NCBI GenBank assembly: GCA_963812245.1
Contig: CAWEUK010000002.1
Span: 1,302,001 to 1,366,000 of the forward strand
From: Salsipaludibacter sp963812245
GTDB lineage: Bacteria > Actinomycetota > Nitriliruptoria > Nitriliruptorales > Nitriliruptoraceae
Direction of reading: 5' to 3'
DNA length: 64,000 nt
Below are positions 9,703 through 17,345 of the stretch, piece by piece; the stretch's first letter is position 1; each line of letters opens with the position of its first letter. The notes under the pieces were generated by a model. It worked only from the letters and a program-made list of their open reading frames with translations. It was not told the origin of the DNA and did no database searches. Made by a program: the position numbers and the translations under genes.

Positions 9703-9716
9703 GGCAGGATACTGCC
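9703..9716 (-). promoter_or_regulatory. Possible -10 element and hairpin before hemH
   Basis: Read on the minus strand, TATCCT (9711 to 9706) resembles a -10 box about 59 bases before the hemH start. The same bases form the loop and flank of a 5-bp hairpin GGCAG/CTGCC. No convincing -35 box is visible. The hairpin could instead be a weak terminator of coaA transcription. Confidence 0.25.
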
Positions 9717-9737
9717 TGTGGCCCGGCCCCAGCCACC

Positions 9738-10667
9738 TCACAACTTGCGCAGCAGCACGTTCTCGACGCCGTGGTCGCGGCCCTTGTGCAGCACCACGTC
9801 GGCGCGGGAGCGGGTCGGGGCGATGTTGTCGGCCAGGTTCGGGCCGTTGATGGTGTCCCAGATGTGGTCGGCGGTCTCGACGGCGGTGTCGTGGTCCAGT
9901 GCGGCGAAGCGGCGGAAGAACGAGCGCGGGTCCGTGAAGGCGGTGCGCCGCAGGGCCAGGAAGCGATCCCGGTACCACTCGCGGACGTGGTCGGGGTCGG
10001 CGTCGACGTAGACGGACAGGTCGAAGAAGTCCGAGACGAAGGGCGACGACGCCCCCACGCCCGAATGCAGGACGTTGAGGCCCTCGACGATCAGGATGTC
10101 CGGTTGGCGGACCTCGATCTGCTCGCCGGGGACGATGTCGTAGGTCAGGTGGGAGTAGACCGGCGCTCGCACGGCATCGCGTCCCGCCTTGACCTCCGCG
10201 ACGAAGTCGACGAGGCGTCGCTGGTCGTAGGACTCCGGGAAGCCCTTGCGCTCCATCAGTCCCTCGGCCTCGAGTTGCGCATTGGGCTTGAGGAAACCGT
10301 CGGTCGTGATCAACGCGACGTTGGGGTGGTCGGGCCAGCGCGACAGCAGTGCCTGCAGGACACGGGCGGTCGTGGACTTGCCCACTGCCACCGACCCGGC
10401 CACGCCCAGCACGAACGGCACCCGTTCCGAGGGGCCGCCCAGGAACACGTCGGTGACTCGGTGCAGGTCGTGGGTGGCCTGGACGTACAGGTTCACCAGG
10501 CGCGTCAGCGGCAGGTAGATGTCGGTGACCTCGGACATGTCCAGGGCGGTGTTGAGGCCGCGCAACTCGTCGAGGTCGTCGTCGGTCAGGGTCAGTGGTG
10601 TGGCTGCGCGCAGGCGCGACCAGGCGGGCCGGTCGAACGAGACCCAGATGTCGTTGACGGGTGACAC
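9738..10667 (-). CDS. coaA: Type I pantothenate kinase
   Basis: ATP-dependent phosphorylation of pantothenate, the first step of coenzyme A synthesis, in the cytosol. The 309-residue product has a P-loop GSVAVGKST, then TTDGFLKPNAQLE, GFPESYD, SHLTYDIVPGEQ and IVEGLNVL, all typical of the bacterial CoaA family at the usual length. GTG 10667 is preferred over the more upstream ATG 10709 because a perfect AGGAGG (minus strand of 10673-10678) sits 5 bases before it. It is the first gene of the minus-strand run toward hemH and is divergent from the HD phosphodiesterase gene. Confidence 0.93.
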   Translation of the reverse strand: MSPVNDIWVSFDRPAWSRLRAATPLTLTDDDLDELRGLNTALDMSEVTDIYLPLTRLVNLYVQATHDLHRVTDVFLGGPSERVPFVLGVAGSVAVGKSTTARVLQALLSRWPDHPNVALITTDGFLKPNAQLEAEGLMERKGFPESYDQRRLVDFVAEVKAGRDAVRAPVYSHLTYDIVPGEQIEVRQPDILIVEGLNVLHSGVGASSPFVSDFFDLSVYVDADPDHVREWYRDRFLALRRTAFTDPRSFFRRFAALDHDTAVETADHIWDTINGPNLADNIAPTRSRADVVLHKGRDHGVENVLLRKL

Positions 10668-10840
10668 TGGCGCCTCCTGGCCGGTTCGGATGGGCGTCGG
10701 CGCGGTCACCGCAGCGACGGGGGGTCGATCCTAGGAGCACGCAGCCCGGCAGGCAGCGGCACCGCGGCCATCGATCACGCTGCCCCGGCACGGCCGTGAC
10801 CTCGGTGTGCGACTGGCCAAGTGCATTCCGAAGTTCGTCG

Positions 10841-10846
10841 TACACT
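10841..10846 (+). promoter_or_regulatory. Possible -10 box of the HD phosphodiesterase gene
   Basis: TACACT 31 bases before the GTG start at 10877 resembles an actinobacterial -10 hexamer (TANNNT). I see no good -35 box at 16-18 bases spacing. The site lies in the divergent gap between coaA and this gene. Confidence 0.25.
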
Positions 10847-10876
10847 GGCCATTCGACCTCTCGCCAAAGGCTCGAC

Positions 10877-13517
10877 GTGTCGATGTCCCCGGAAGCTGGC
10901 TGGTTGGCCCGCTTCTCGCCCTCGTTGGCCATGATCCGAGCCATCTCGGCCGGCCTTGTGCTGCTCTTGGTGCCCGCGTTGTTGTCGCTGGGTGCGCTGC
11001 GAGAGGGTGGCGCCATCGAGGTCGGAACGGTGGCCCCCCGCACCATCGTCGCCGACGAGACCATCACGGTCGTCGACGAGGCGGACACGCTCGAACGCCA
11101 ACGCCAGGCTGCGGCCGCCGTCACCGCCAGGACGGCCGTGGACCCCGAAGCAGGGGCCGCGATCGTCAACGACACCCGCGAGATCTTCGCCGCGGCGGCC
11201 GACGTGCGGACACCGCGTGAGGCCGAGGCGTCGCCCGAGGCCGCGGACCCGGGGGCACCGGCTCCCACGACGACCCCCGAGCTGGTGACGCTGACCCCTG
11301 CCGAACAGGAGGCGGAGCTCGCCGCGCTGTTCCCCGAGTTGCCGGCGGCGGCCATTGCTGCGCTGGTGGCCATGCCCGACGACCAACTGCAGGCAGTGCG
11401 TGCGGAGACGGTCCCGTTGGCGGTGGAGTTCGCACGCATCGACGTGACCCAGGAGGACCTCGGTTCCACCCTCGACGGCTTCGTGGCCGTCGAGTTGCCG
11501 TTGCTGGCGATGTCGTCCGAACAGGCGACCACCGTCACCGGTCCGATCCTCGAGACCGTGGCGCGGCCCACGATCATCGTCGACGCGGACGCCACCGAGA
11601 CGGCGCGCCAGGAGGCGGCGGCGGCCGTCGAGCCGACCACGACGGTGTGGCAGCCGGGCGACGCCATCGTCACGCAGGGCCTGATCGTCGACGAGGCTTC
11701 GTTCGAGGCCCTGCAGCAGGCCGGCCTCGAGGCATCCTCGGCACCGTTCCGCTACCTGCGGGCACTGGGTGCCATGGTCGTGGTCGTCATGGTCCTGGGC
11801 GTCTACCTGTGGCAGATGCAGCCACGCGTGTGGCGGTCGCCCCGCAAGCTGCTGCTGCTGAGTGCCGTCATGGTCGGCTACGCCGGGTTGGTGGCCGGTG
11901 TCAGCGTGCTGGCCGACCCGGGCCAGGTTGCGTGGTGGTACCTCGTCCCCGTGGGGGCGCTGGCCATGCTGGTCGCCTTGTTGGTCCATCCGGTCGTGGC
12001 CATCGCGTCGATGCTGCCAGCCGTGGTCATGGTCACGCTGTCGGCGCCGTTGTCCAACGGCGTTGCCGTGTTCACGGCCGCGGCGGTCCTGACCTGCGTG
12101 CCACTGACCATCGACCTCGGGTCCCGTGGCGACCTGCGGTCTGCCGCCCTGCGCGCCGGTCTGGCCATGCCGGTGATCGCGGCGATGTCGATCGGGGTGT
12201 TCGGGCCCCGAGCAGAGTTCTGGCCCGCGGTCGGGGCGGCCGCGCTCAACGGCCTGCTCATCACGCTGCTCGTCCAGGGCCTGCTGCCCTTCCTCGAGAC
12301 CACGTTCCGCCTGCCCACGGTGACTGCCCTGCTGGACCTTGCCGACCGCAACCATCCACTGATGCGCGAACTCGAGACCAAGGCGATCGGGTCGTACAAC
12401 CACTCGGTCATGGTGGCCTCCCTGACCGAGCGCGCCTGCCGCGAGATCGGCGCCAACCCGTTGCTGGGATCGGTCGCCGCGCTGTACCACGACATCGGCA
12501 AGGTGCGGCGACCCCACTTCTTCATCGAGAACCAGTACGGGATCACCAATCCCCACGACGACCTCGAACCCCAGGTCTCGGCCCTGATCATCCAGGAGCA
12601 CGTCATCGATGGCGTGCGCATGGCCACGGAGTACCGCCTGCCACCCGAGGTCGTCGCAGCCATTGCCTCCCACCACGGGACCATGGTGGTGTCCTACTTC
12701 TACAACAAGGCCGTCGAGGCTGCGGGCGGCGATGCCTCCGAGGTCGACGAGGGCGTCTTCCGTTACAAGGGCACCAAGCCGCGTGGCAAGGAGGCGGCAG
12801 TCCTGCTGATCGCGGACTGCAGCGAGGCTGCCACGCGTGCCATGGCGATGGACCGGGGCACACTTCCCCGTGGACTCATCGAGTCCACGGTCGACAAGTT
12901 GGTGTCAGCGCGCATCGACGACGGACAGTTCGACGAGTCCGACCTCACCTTCGACGAACTGCGGCGTGTCCGTGACTCGGTCGTCGCCGCCCTCGAAGGG
13001 ATCTACCACCCACGCATCGCCTATCCGTCGGCGGACCGGCCAAAGCCCGAGACCCTCAGCGACGTCGCCGATGCCGAAGGACTCAAGGCGATGCAGTCGG
13101 GCAGCCGGGGCGGTCATGGCCAGCTCCACGGCCCCGGTGCGGCTGCCACGCCGGCACCAGTCGCGGCACCGTCACGCGACGCCGGCAACGCCACGACGCC
13201 CACCGCTCGTGGCGACGATGCGACGACCGGTGCCCGGGCCGACACTCGCGACAACGGCTCGCCGCCCGACGAGACCGTCGAGGCCTCCAGCACGGTCGAC
13301 GAGGCCGATCACGACGCGGGCACCGGGGCTGGCCGGGACCTCGCCGACGATGACGGCGGCGACGACCAGGCCCACGATGCCGATGCCCACGACCCTCATG
13401 CCCACGACCCTCATGCCCACGACGCACGACCCTCATGCCCACGAGGATTCACTGGCGCATCCGGTGCAGGACATCGACGGCATCGTGACCCCGGAGGTCG
13501 CGGCCAGGCGGCCGTGA
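10877..13517 (+). CDS. PgpH-like 7TM-HD cyclic-di-AMP phosphodiesterase (frameshift in His-rich tail)
   Basis: A membrane protein of about 879 residues. Parts in order: an N-terminal anchor, an extracytoplasmic 7TMR-HDED-type domain, about seven membrane helices (roughly residues 295-475), and a cytoplasmic HD domain with SYNHSVMVASL, LYHDIGK (His538-Asp539), IIQEHVIDG and ASHHGTMVV. PgpH proteins of this layout hydrolyse c-di-AMP. An Asp/Ala/Thr tail ends in HDPHA repeats. A surplus G near 13424 shifts the frame there. Corrected, the tail reads HAHEDSLAHPVQDIDGIV and stops at 13517, overlapping the next start as GTGA. Uncorrected, it runs on as a false fusion to 13843. GTG 10877 is chosen for AAAGG 6 bases upstream; ATG 10883 is an alternative. 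Confidence 0.85.
13389..13443 (+). repeat. 15-bp HDPHA-coding tandem repeat
   Basis: CACGACCCTCATGCC (codons His-Asp-Pro-His-Ala) is repeated at 13389 and 13404, and again after an irregular copy at 13419-13425. The irregular copy holds the surplus base that shifts the HD protein's frame. Confidence 0.7.
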
Positions 13518-13843
13518 GCCCGGCGTCCGCGGAGACGGACCTGGCCACGAAGGTCCATGCCGTGGTGGCAGGTCTGGGGCCCGGTGAGCTGGTCACCTAT
13601 GGCGAGGTCGCCCACGAGATCGGGCACCCCGGGGCAGCCCGGGCCGTGGGCACCGCGATGCGATCGTGTCCCCCCGATCTGCCGTGGTGGCGGGTGGTCC
13701 CGGCATCCGGACGCCTGCACCCCCGACTGCTGACCCGTCAGGTGCCGCTGCTGCGTGCCGAGGGCGTCATGGTCGTCGACGGCAGGATCCGACCTGGCCG
13801 AGCCCACCCCCGCCACACCGCCTTCGACGGCACCTCGTCCTGA
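13514..13843 (+). CDS. Alkyltransferase-like (ATL) protein, MGMT family
   Basis: The 109-residue product equals the C-terminal DNA-binding domain of O6-alkylguanine transferases: GELVTYGEVAHEIGHPGAARAVGTAMRSC, then LPWWRVVPASGRLHP and LLRAEGV. The catalytic PCHRV is replaced by PWWRV, so there is no acceptor cysteine. Such ATL proteins bind alkylated bases and hand them to nucleotide excision repair. The GTG start overlaps the stop of the corrected HD gene by four bases (GTGA), implying coupled translation. A possible alternative is a fused domain of the HD protein, which I reject because the joining segment is off-frame in character. Confidence 0.8.
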   Translation: MSPASAETDLATKVHAVVAGLGPGELVTYGEVAHEIGHPGAARAVGTAMRSCPPDLPWWRVVPASGRLHPRLLTRQVPLLRAEGVMVVDGRIRPGRAHPRHTAFDGTSS

Positions 13844-13934
13844 GCCGGGTCCACCTGCGGTCGGGGGGAGGGCGCCCGGGCCGGGCCTGGGTCCCGGACG
13901 GTGGTGCAGGCAATGCCGACGGCGGTTCCAACCC

Positions 13935-13947
13935 GTCGATTAGGGTG
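13935..13947 (+). promoter_or_regulatory. Shared -10-like element GTCGATTAGGGTG before the VOC gene
   Basis: The same 13 bases occur at 32671-32683 before the gamma-glutamyltransferase gene. TAGGGT inside it fits a TANNNT -10 box, 42 bases before the VOC start. No -35 box is evident. Confidence 0.35.
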
Positions 13948-13988
13948 CACCCGGCAGCCACCACCAGCGATGCAACCGGAGATGGACG

Positions 13989-14426
13989 ATGCGGGAAGTC
14001 GACGACCACGGCACGGACGGTGCGGGTCCGCAGCCCACGGTCGGGGGACTGCACCACCTCGAGTTCTACGTCGCCGACCTCGAACGCTCGGCCCGATTCT
14101 GGGGTGACCTGCTGGCCCGGTTCGGCTACGAACCGTTCCAGGAATGGGACGAGGGCATCTCGTTTCGATCCTCGGGGGTGGCCATTGCACTGGTGGCGGT
14201 CCCGGCCGGCGGGGAGGAACTCGACCGTCGTTCCGCCGGCCTCAACCACATCGCCTTCGGGCTCGCGACCAGGTCCGACGTGGACGCACTGCGAGCAGCG
14301 CTGTCCGAAGCCGGCGTGCGACTGCTCTACGACGATCGGTACCCCCACGCCGGTGGCGAGGACCACTACGCGGTGTTCTTCGAGGATCCCGACGGCCTCA
14401 AGGTGGAAGTGGTCGCCTGTACATGA
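13989..14426 (+). CDS. VOC superfamily (glyoxalase/dioxygenase-like) protein
   Basis: A single-domain protein of 145 residues with two beta-alpha-beta-beta-beta modules. It shows LHHLEFYVADLERSARFWGDLLARFGY at the start of the first module and LNHIAFGLATRSDVDALRAAL at the second, ending in YAVFFEDPDGLKVEVV. His in LHHLEF, His in LNHIAF and the C-terminal Glu are the usual metal ligands. Members include glyoxalase I, extradiol dioxygenases and antibiotic-binding proteins; nothing here identifies the substrate. It stands alone between the ATL and sigma-factor genes. Confidence 0.8.
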   Translation: MREVDDHGTDGAGPQPTVGGLHHLEFYVADLERSARFWGDLLARFGYEPFQEWDEGISFRSSGVAIALVAVPAGGEELDRRSAGLNHIAFGLATRSDVDALRAALSEAGVRLLYDDRYPHAGGEDHYAVFFEDPDGLKVEVVACT

Positions 14427-14489
14427 CGGCCAGCGAGATTGGAACATCTCGACCGGCGGGTACGTTGGGTCCTTCGCGGGCGAGTCGAT

Positions 14490-14518
14490 TTCACACATGG
14501 GCTGGAATGTGCAATGAT
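14490..14518 (+). promoter_or_regulatory. Candidate promoter of the first sigma-factor gene
   Basis: TTCACA (14490-14495) and AATGAT (14513-14518) are separated by exactly 17 bases. This would give a leader of about 290 bases before the TTG start at 14818. The 387-base gap (14427-14817) has no other gene; the rest of the leader is GC-rich with no recognised riboswitch. Confidence 0.4.
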
Positions 14519-14817
14519 GTGTCGTGGACGTTGCATCCCCGCGTCACCGTTGTCCGACCCGACACCTGCACTGGTCACCTGACCACCCGCATCGACCAGG
14601 TTGCGAGGTTTCGCTCGACCACTCGTCGGGCAAGGTCATTCGACAGCCGCGCCGCACCGCTGGAGTCTGCTCGCCCGGCCCTGACGCAGTCGGCCGGACC
14701 GCGACCGACGCAACAACAGCCGCAGCCCACGGACCGACACGCCGCCCCGGCAGCACCAGGCACGACCAACATGTCCCGACCGCCCTGTCATCGTGGGCGG
14801 CACGAGAGGAGCACGAC

Positions 14818-15981
14818 TTGAGCGCCACGGACCTTCCCATCGCAGAGGTGGCCGTCGAGGAACTGATCGAACGCTCACAGGAGCGGGGTTTCGTCCTGCT
14901 CAGTGAACTCCAGGCGATCGACCAGCCCGACAACGCCCACGTCGACCTGCTCGAGGACTCCCTCGCCCGGGTGCGCCAGGCCGGTCTGGAGGTCATCGAC
15001 GACGTTGCCGACGATGCGCCCGAGGGTGTGGAGTACGACACCGGCCACCTCACGACGGACCTGGTTCGCCAGTACCTCAACGACGCCGGCAAGCACGCGC
15101 TGCTCACCAAGGAGGACGAGGCCGACCTCGCCAAGCGCTACCAGGCCCATCTCGCCGCCGAGACCATGATGACGGCCGAGCCGGACATGCCTGCGGCCCG
15201 CAAGCGCCAACTGCGCCGCATCTCCATGGACGGCAAGCGCGCCAAGGAGCGCATGGTCCAGGCCAACCTGCGTCTGGTGGTGCCCCAGGCCCGGAAGTTC
15301 TCGGGTCGTGACCTCGACTTCATCGAGTTGATCCAGGAGGGCAACCTGGGCCTGCTGCGTGCCGTCGAGAAGTTCGACCACACCAAGGGCTACAAGTTCT
15401 CGACCTACGCCGTGTGGTGGATCCGCCAGGCCCTGCAACGCGGTGTCGCCTCCAAGGCGCGCACGATTCGCGTGCCTGCCCACGTCTGGGAGCTGTACGG
15501 CAAGCTGCGTTCCGCCGAGACCCGGATCCGGCAGCGCAAGGGCGCCGACCCGTCTGACGAGGAAGTCGCGGAGGAGGTCGGCCTGACGGCCGAGCGGGTC
15601 CGCGAGGTCCGCGACGCGATGCAGGACCTGGTGTCGTTGGACAAGCCGATCGGCGAGGATGGCGACGCCACCATGGGCGACCTCATCGCCGATGAGGGTG
15701 GCGCGGACCCCGCCGAGTCAGCCCAGAAGGAAGACGCCGTCGCCCAGATCGAGGCGGCGCTGTCCGAGCTGGACGACCGCGAACGCATCATCCTGATCCT
15801 GCGCTTCGGTCTCGACGGGCAGGAGCCACGCACGCTCGAGGAGGTCGGCCAGCACTTCGGGCTGACCCGCGAGCGCATCCGGCAGATGCAGAACCGGGCC
15901 CTGTCCAAGCTGCGCCACCCCTCACGTGCCCACCACCTGTCGGGGTTGCTCAGCGTGCTGGAACGCGCCATCGCAGCCTGA
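14818..15981 (+). CDS. RNA polymerase sigma-70 factor, housekeeping type (first copy)
   Basis: A 387-residue sigma-70 factor. A region 1.1-like start contains ERSQERGFVLLSELQAI. Region 1.2 (TTDLVRQYLNDAGKHALLT), regions 2.1-2.4 (NLRLVVPQARKF, FIELIQEGNLGLLRAVEKFD, YKFSTYAVWWIRQAL), region 3 and region 4.2 (TLEEVGQHFGLTRERIRQM) follow. The TTG start is chosen because GAGAGGA (14804-14810) lies 7 bases upstream and the extra upstream reading is not protein-like. A second sigma factor of the same design lies 3.5 kb downstream. VVPQARKF replaces the usual VVSVAxxY, and RQMQNRAL the usual RQIExxAL, so this copy is the more divergent of the two. It might be an alternative group 2 factor. Confidence 0.88.
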   Translation: MSATDLPIAEVAVEELIERSQERGFVLLSELQAIDQPDNAHVDLLEDSLARVRQAGLEVIDDVADDAPEGVEYDTGHLTTDLVRQYLNDAGKHALLTKEDEADLAKRYQAHLAAETMMTAEPDMPAARKRQLRRISMDGKRAKERMVQANLRLVVPQARKFSGRDLDFIELIQEGNLGLLRAVEKFDHTKGYKFSTYAVWWIRQALQRGVASKARTIRVPAHVWELYGKLRSAETRIRQRKGADPSDEEVAEEVGLTAERVREVRDAMQDLVSLDKPIGEDGDATMGDLIADEGGADPAESAQKEDAVAQIEAALSELDDRERIILILRFGLDGQEPRTLEEVGQHFGLTRERIRQMQNRALSKLRHPSRAHHLSGLLSVLERAIAA

Positions 15982-15985
15982 CCAG

Positions 15986-17155
15986 GTGCCACTCGAGCGA
16001 CCTGCGCGGCGCCTGCAGCCGTTGACCATCGTCGTCGGCGTGATCGTGGTGATCGCGACGATCGGCATGGTGACGCTGTGGCCGACCCGCACGGCCGTCG
16101 AACCCGAGGGCGCCCAGGCGCTGCTCGACGGCGTCGTCGTGACCGTGGCGTCGCTCGACGACCTGCCTGACGATGCCCCGCCGGGATCGCAGTCGGTCGA
16201 CGTGACCCTGCGGCTGACCAACGGACCTGATGCCGGCGAGGTCGTGGCCACCCAGGCGTTCCTGGAGGGACTGCCGCAACTCGAGGCCGGGCAACGGGTC
16301 CGAGTGGTCGCTGATGCCGCCGGCGGCTACTACATCGCCGACTACCAGCGCTCCGGTGCGCTGTGGCTGTTGGCGGCGCTGTTCGTGGTCGTGGTCGTGG
16401 CTGCGGGCGGCTGGCAGGGGGTGCGCTCCCTGTTCGGCCTCGCCATCAGCCTGCTCATCGTCGTCGTGTTCATCGTGCCCGCGATCCTGGCCGGCAGCAG
16501 CCCGGCGGCCGTGGCACTGGTCGGCGCGATCGGGGTGCTGGTGGTGACGCTGTACCTGTCGCACGGATTCACGACCAAGACGTCGGTGGCAGTGGTCGGC
16601 ACGACGGCGGCGCTGGCGCTCACGGTCGGGTTGGGGGTGTGGTTCATCGATGCCGCCACCATCACGGGATACTCCTCGGAGGCGGCCGTGCAGGCCACCT
16701 TCCAGATCCCCGGCCTCGACGTGTCCGGGCTGGTGTTGGCCGGGCTGATCATCGCGGCGCTCGGCGTCCTGGACGACGTGACCGTGGCGCAGGCATCCAC
16801 GGTCCAGGCGTTGCACGACACCGATCCCGCCCTGTCGTCGGCCAGCCTGGTTCGGGCCGCGATGGTGGTTGGTCGTGACCACATCGCCTCGACGATCAAC
16901 ACCCTGTTCCTGGCCTATGCCGGGGCGTCGTTGACCCTGTTGGTCGTGTTCTCGACGGGCGGCCGCCCGATCGGTGACATCATCACGTCCGAGGTCGTGG
17001 CGGCGGAACTGGTCAAGACCCTGGTCGGGTCGCTCGGCCTCATCGCGGCGGTGCCGATCACCACGGCGCTGGCCGCCGCCATGGCCGTGCGCCGCAGCCC
17101 CGAGGCCATCGAGGCCAGCCGCCGGAGTACGCACGGCCCGACCCACGCCCACTGA
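15986..17155 (+). CDS. YibE/F family membrane protein
   Basis: A 389-residue membrane protein: one N-terminal helix, an extracytoplasmic beta-rich segment (residues about 30-115), then about seven helices. The family core is visible as SGLVLAGLIIAALGVLDDVTVAQASTVQAL and AAMVVGRDHIASTINTLFLAYAGASL. Function of YibE/F proteins is not established; transport is often proposed. It begins four bases after the sigma-factor stop, probably co-transcribed with it. GTG 15986 is the best-placed start, though without a strong ribosome site. Confidence 0.8.
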   Translation: MPLERPARRLQPLTIVVGVIVVIATIGMVTLWPTRTAVEPEGAQALLDGVVVTVASLDDLPDDAPPGSQSVDVTLRLTNGPDAGEVVATQAFLEGLPQLEAGQRVRVVADAAGGYYIADYQRSGALWLLAALFVVVVVAAGGWQGVRSLFGLAISLLIVVVFIVPAILAGSSPAAVALVGAIGVLVVTLYLSHGFTTKTSVAVVGTTAALALTVGLGVWFIDAATITGYSSEAAVQATFQIPGLDVSGLVLAGLIIAALGVLDDVTVAQASTVQALHDTDPALSSASLVRAAMVVGRDHIASTINTLFLAYAGASLTLLVVFSTGGRPIGDIITSEVVAAELVKTLVGSLGLIAAVPITTALAAAMAVRRSPEAIEASRRSTHGPTHAH

Positions 17156-17169
17156 GCCCGCCCCCGCCG

Positions 17170-17240
17170 CAGGCTCCTGACACGGCCACTGAGCCGGCCA
17201 CGACGCAGGCTGCTGGCCCAGGCTCCTGACACGGCAAACT
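17170..17240. repeat. Direct repeat in the gap before the antiporter gene
   Basis: CAGGCTCCTGACACGGC occurs at about 17170 and 17222, within a gap (17156-17345) that is rich in related CTGAC and GGCC words. GATAAC at 17308-17313 may be a -10 box for the antiporter gene, 33 bases before its ATG. Confidence 0.5.
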
Positions 17241-17345
17241 GCGCCAGCCCCTGACCGGCCGGACCCCAGCCACTGACCCGGAAGCGGTCGCTGGCCGGCG
17301 GTGGTGGATAACCTGCCGTGTTCACCCACCCCCACGGAGCTCGAC

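Noticed and set aside
6891..10664. A 1257-codon open frame on the plus strand opposite VanW, LCP, ferrochelatase and pantothenate kinase genes
   Set aside because: It is the GC-rich shadow of four well-supported minus-strand genes; its translation is Arg/Gly/Val-rich with no domain.
10661..13843. A single HD phosphodiesterase-MGMT fusion protein
   Set aside because: Joining region loses the His-rich repeat and coding character, and the GTGA overlap at 13514 in the corrected frame fits two genes.
14427..14817. Riboswitch or small RNA in the long leader of the first sigma-factor gene
   Set aside because: No recognisable aptamer core or strong terminator hairpin was visible; only a candidate promoter is reported.
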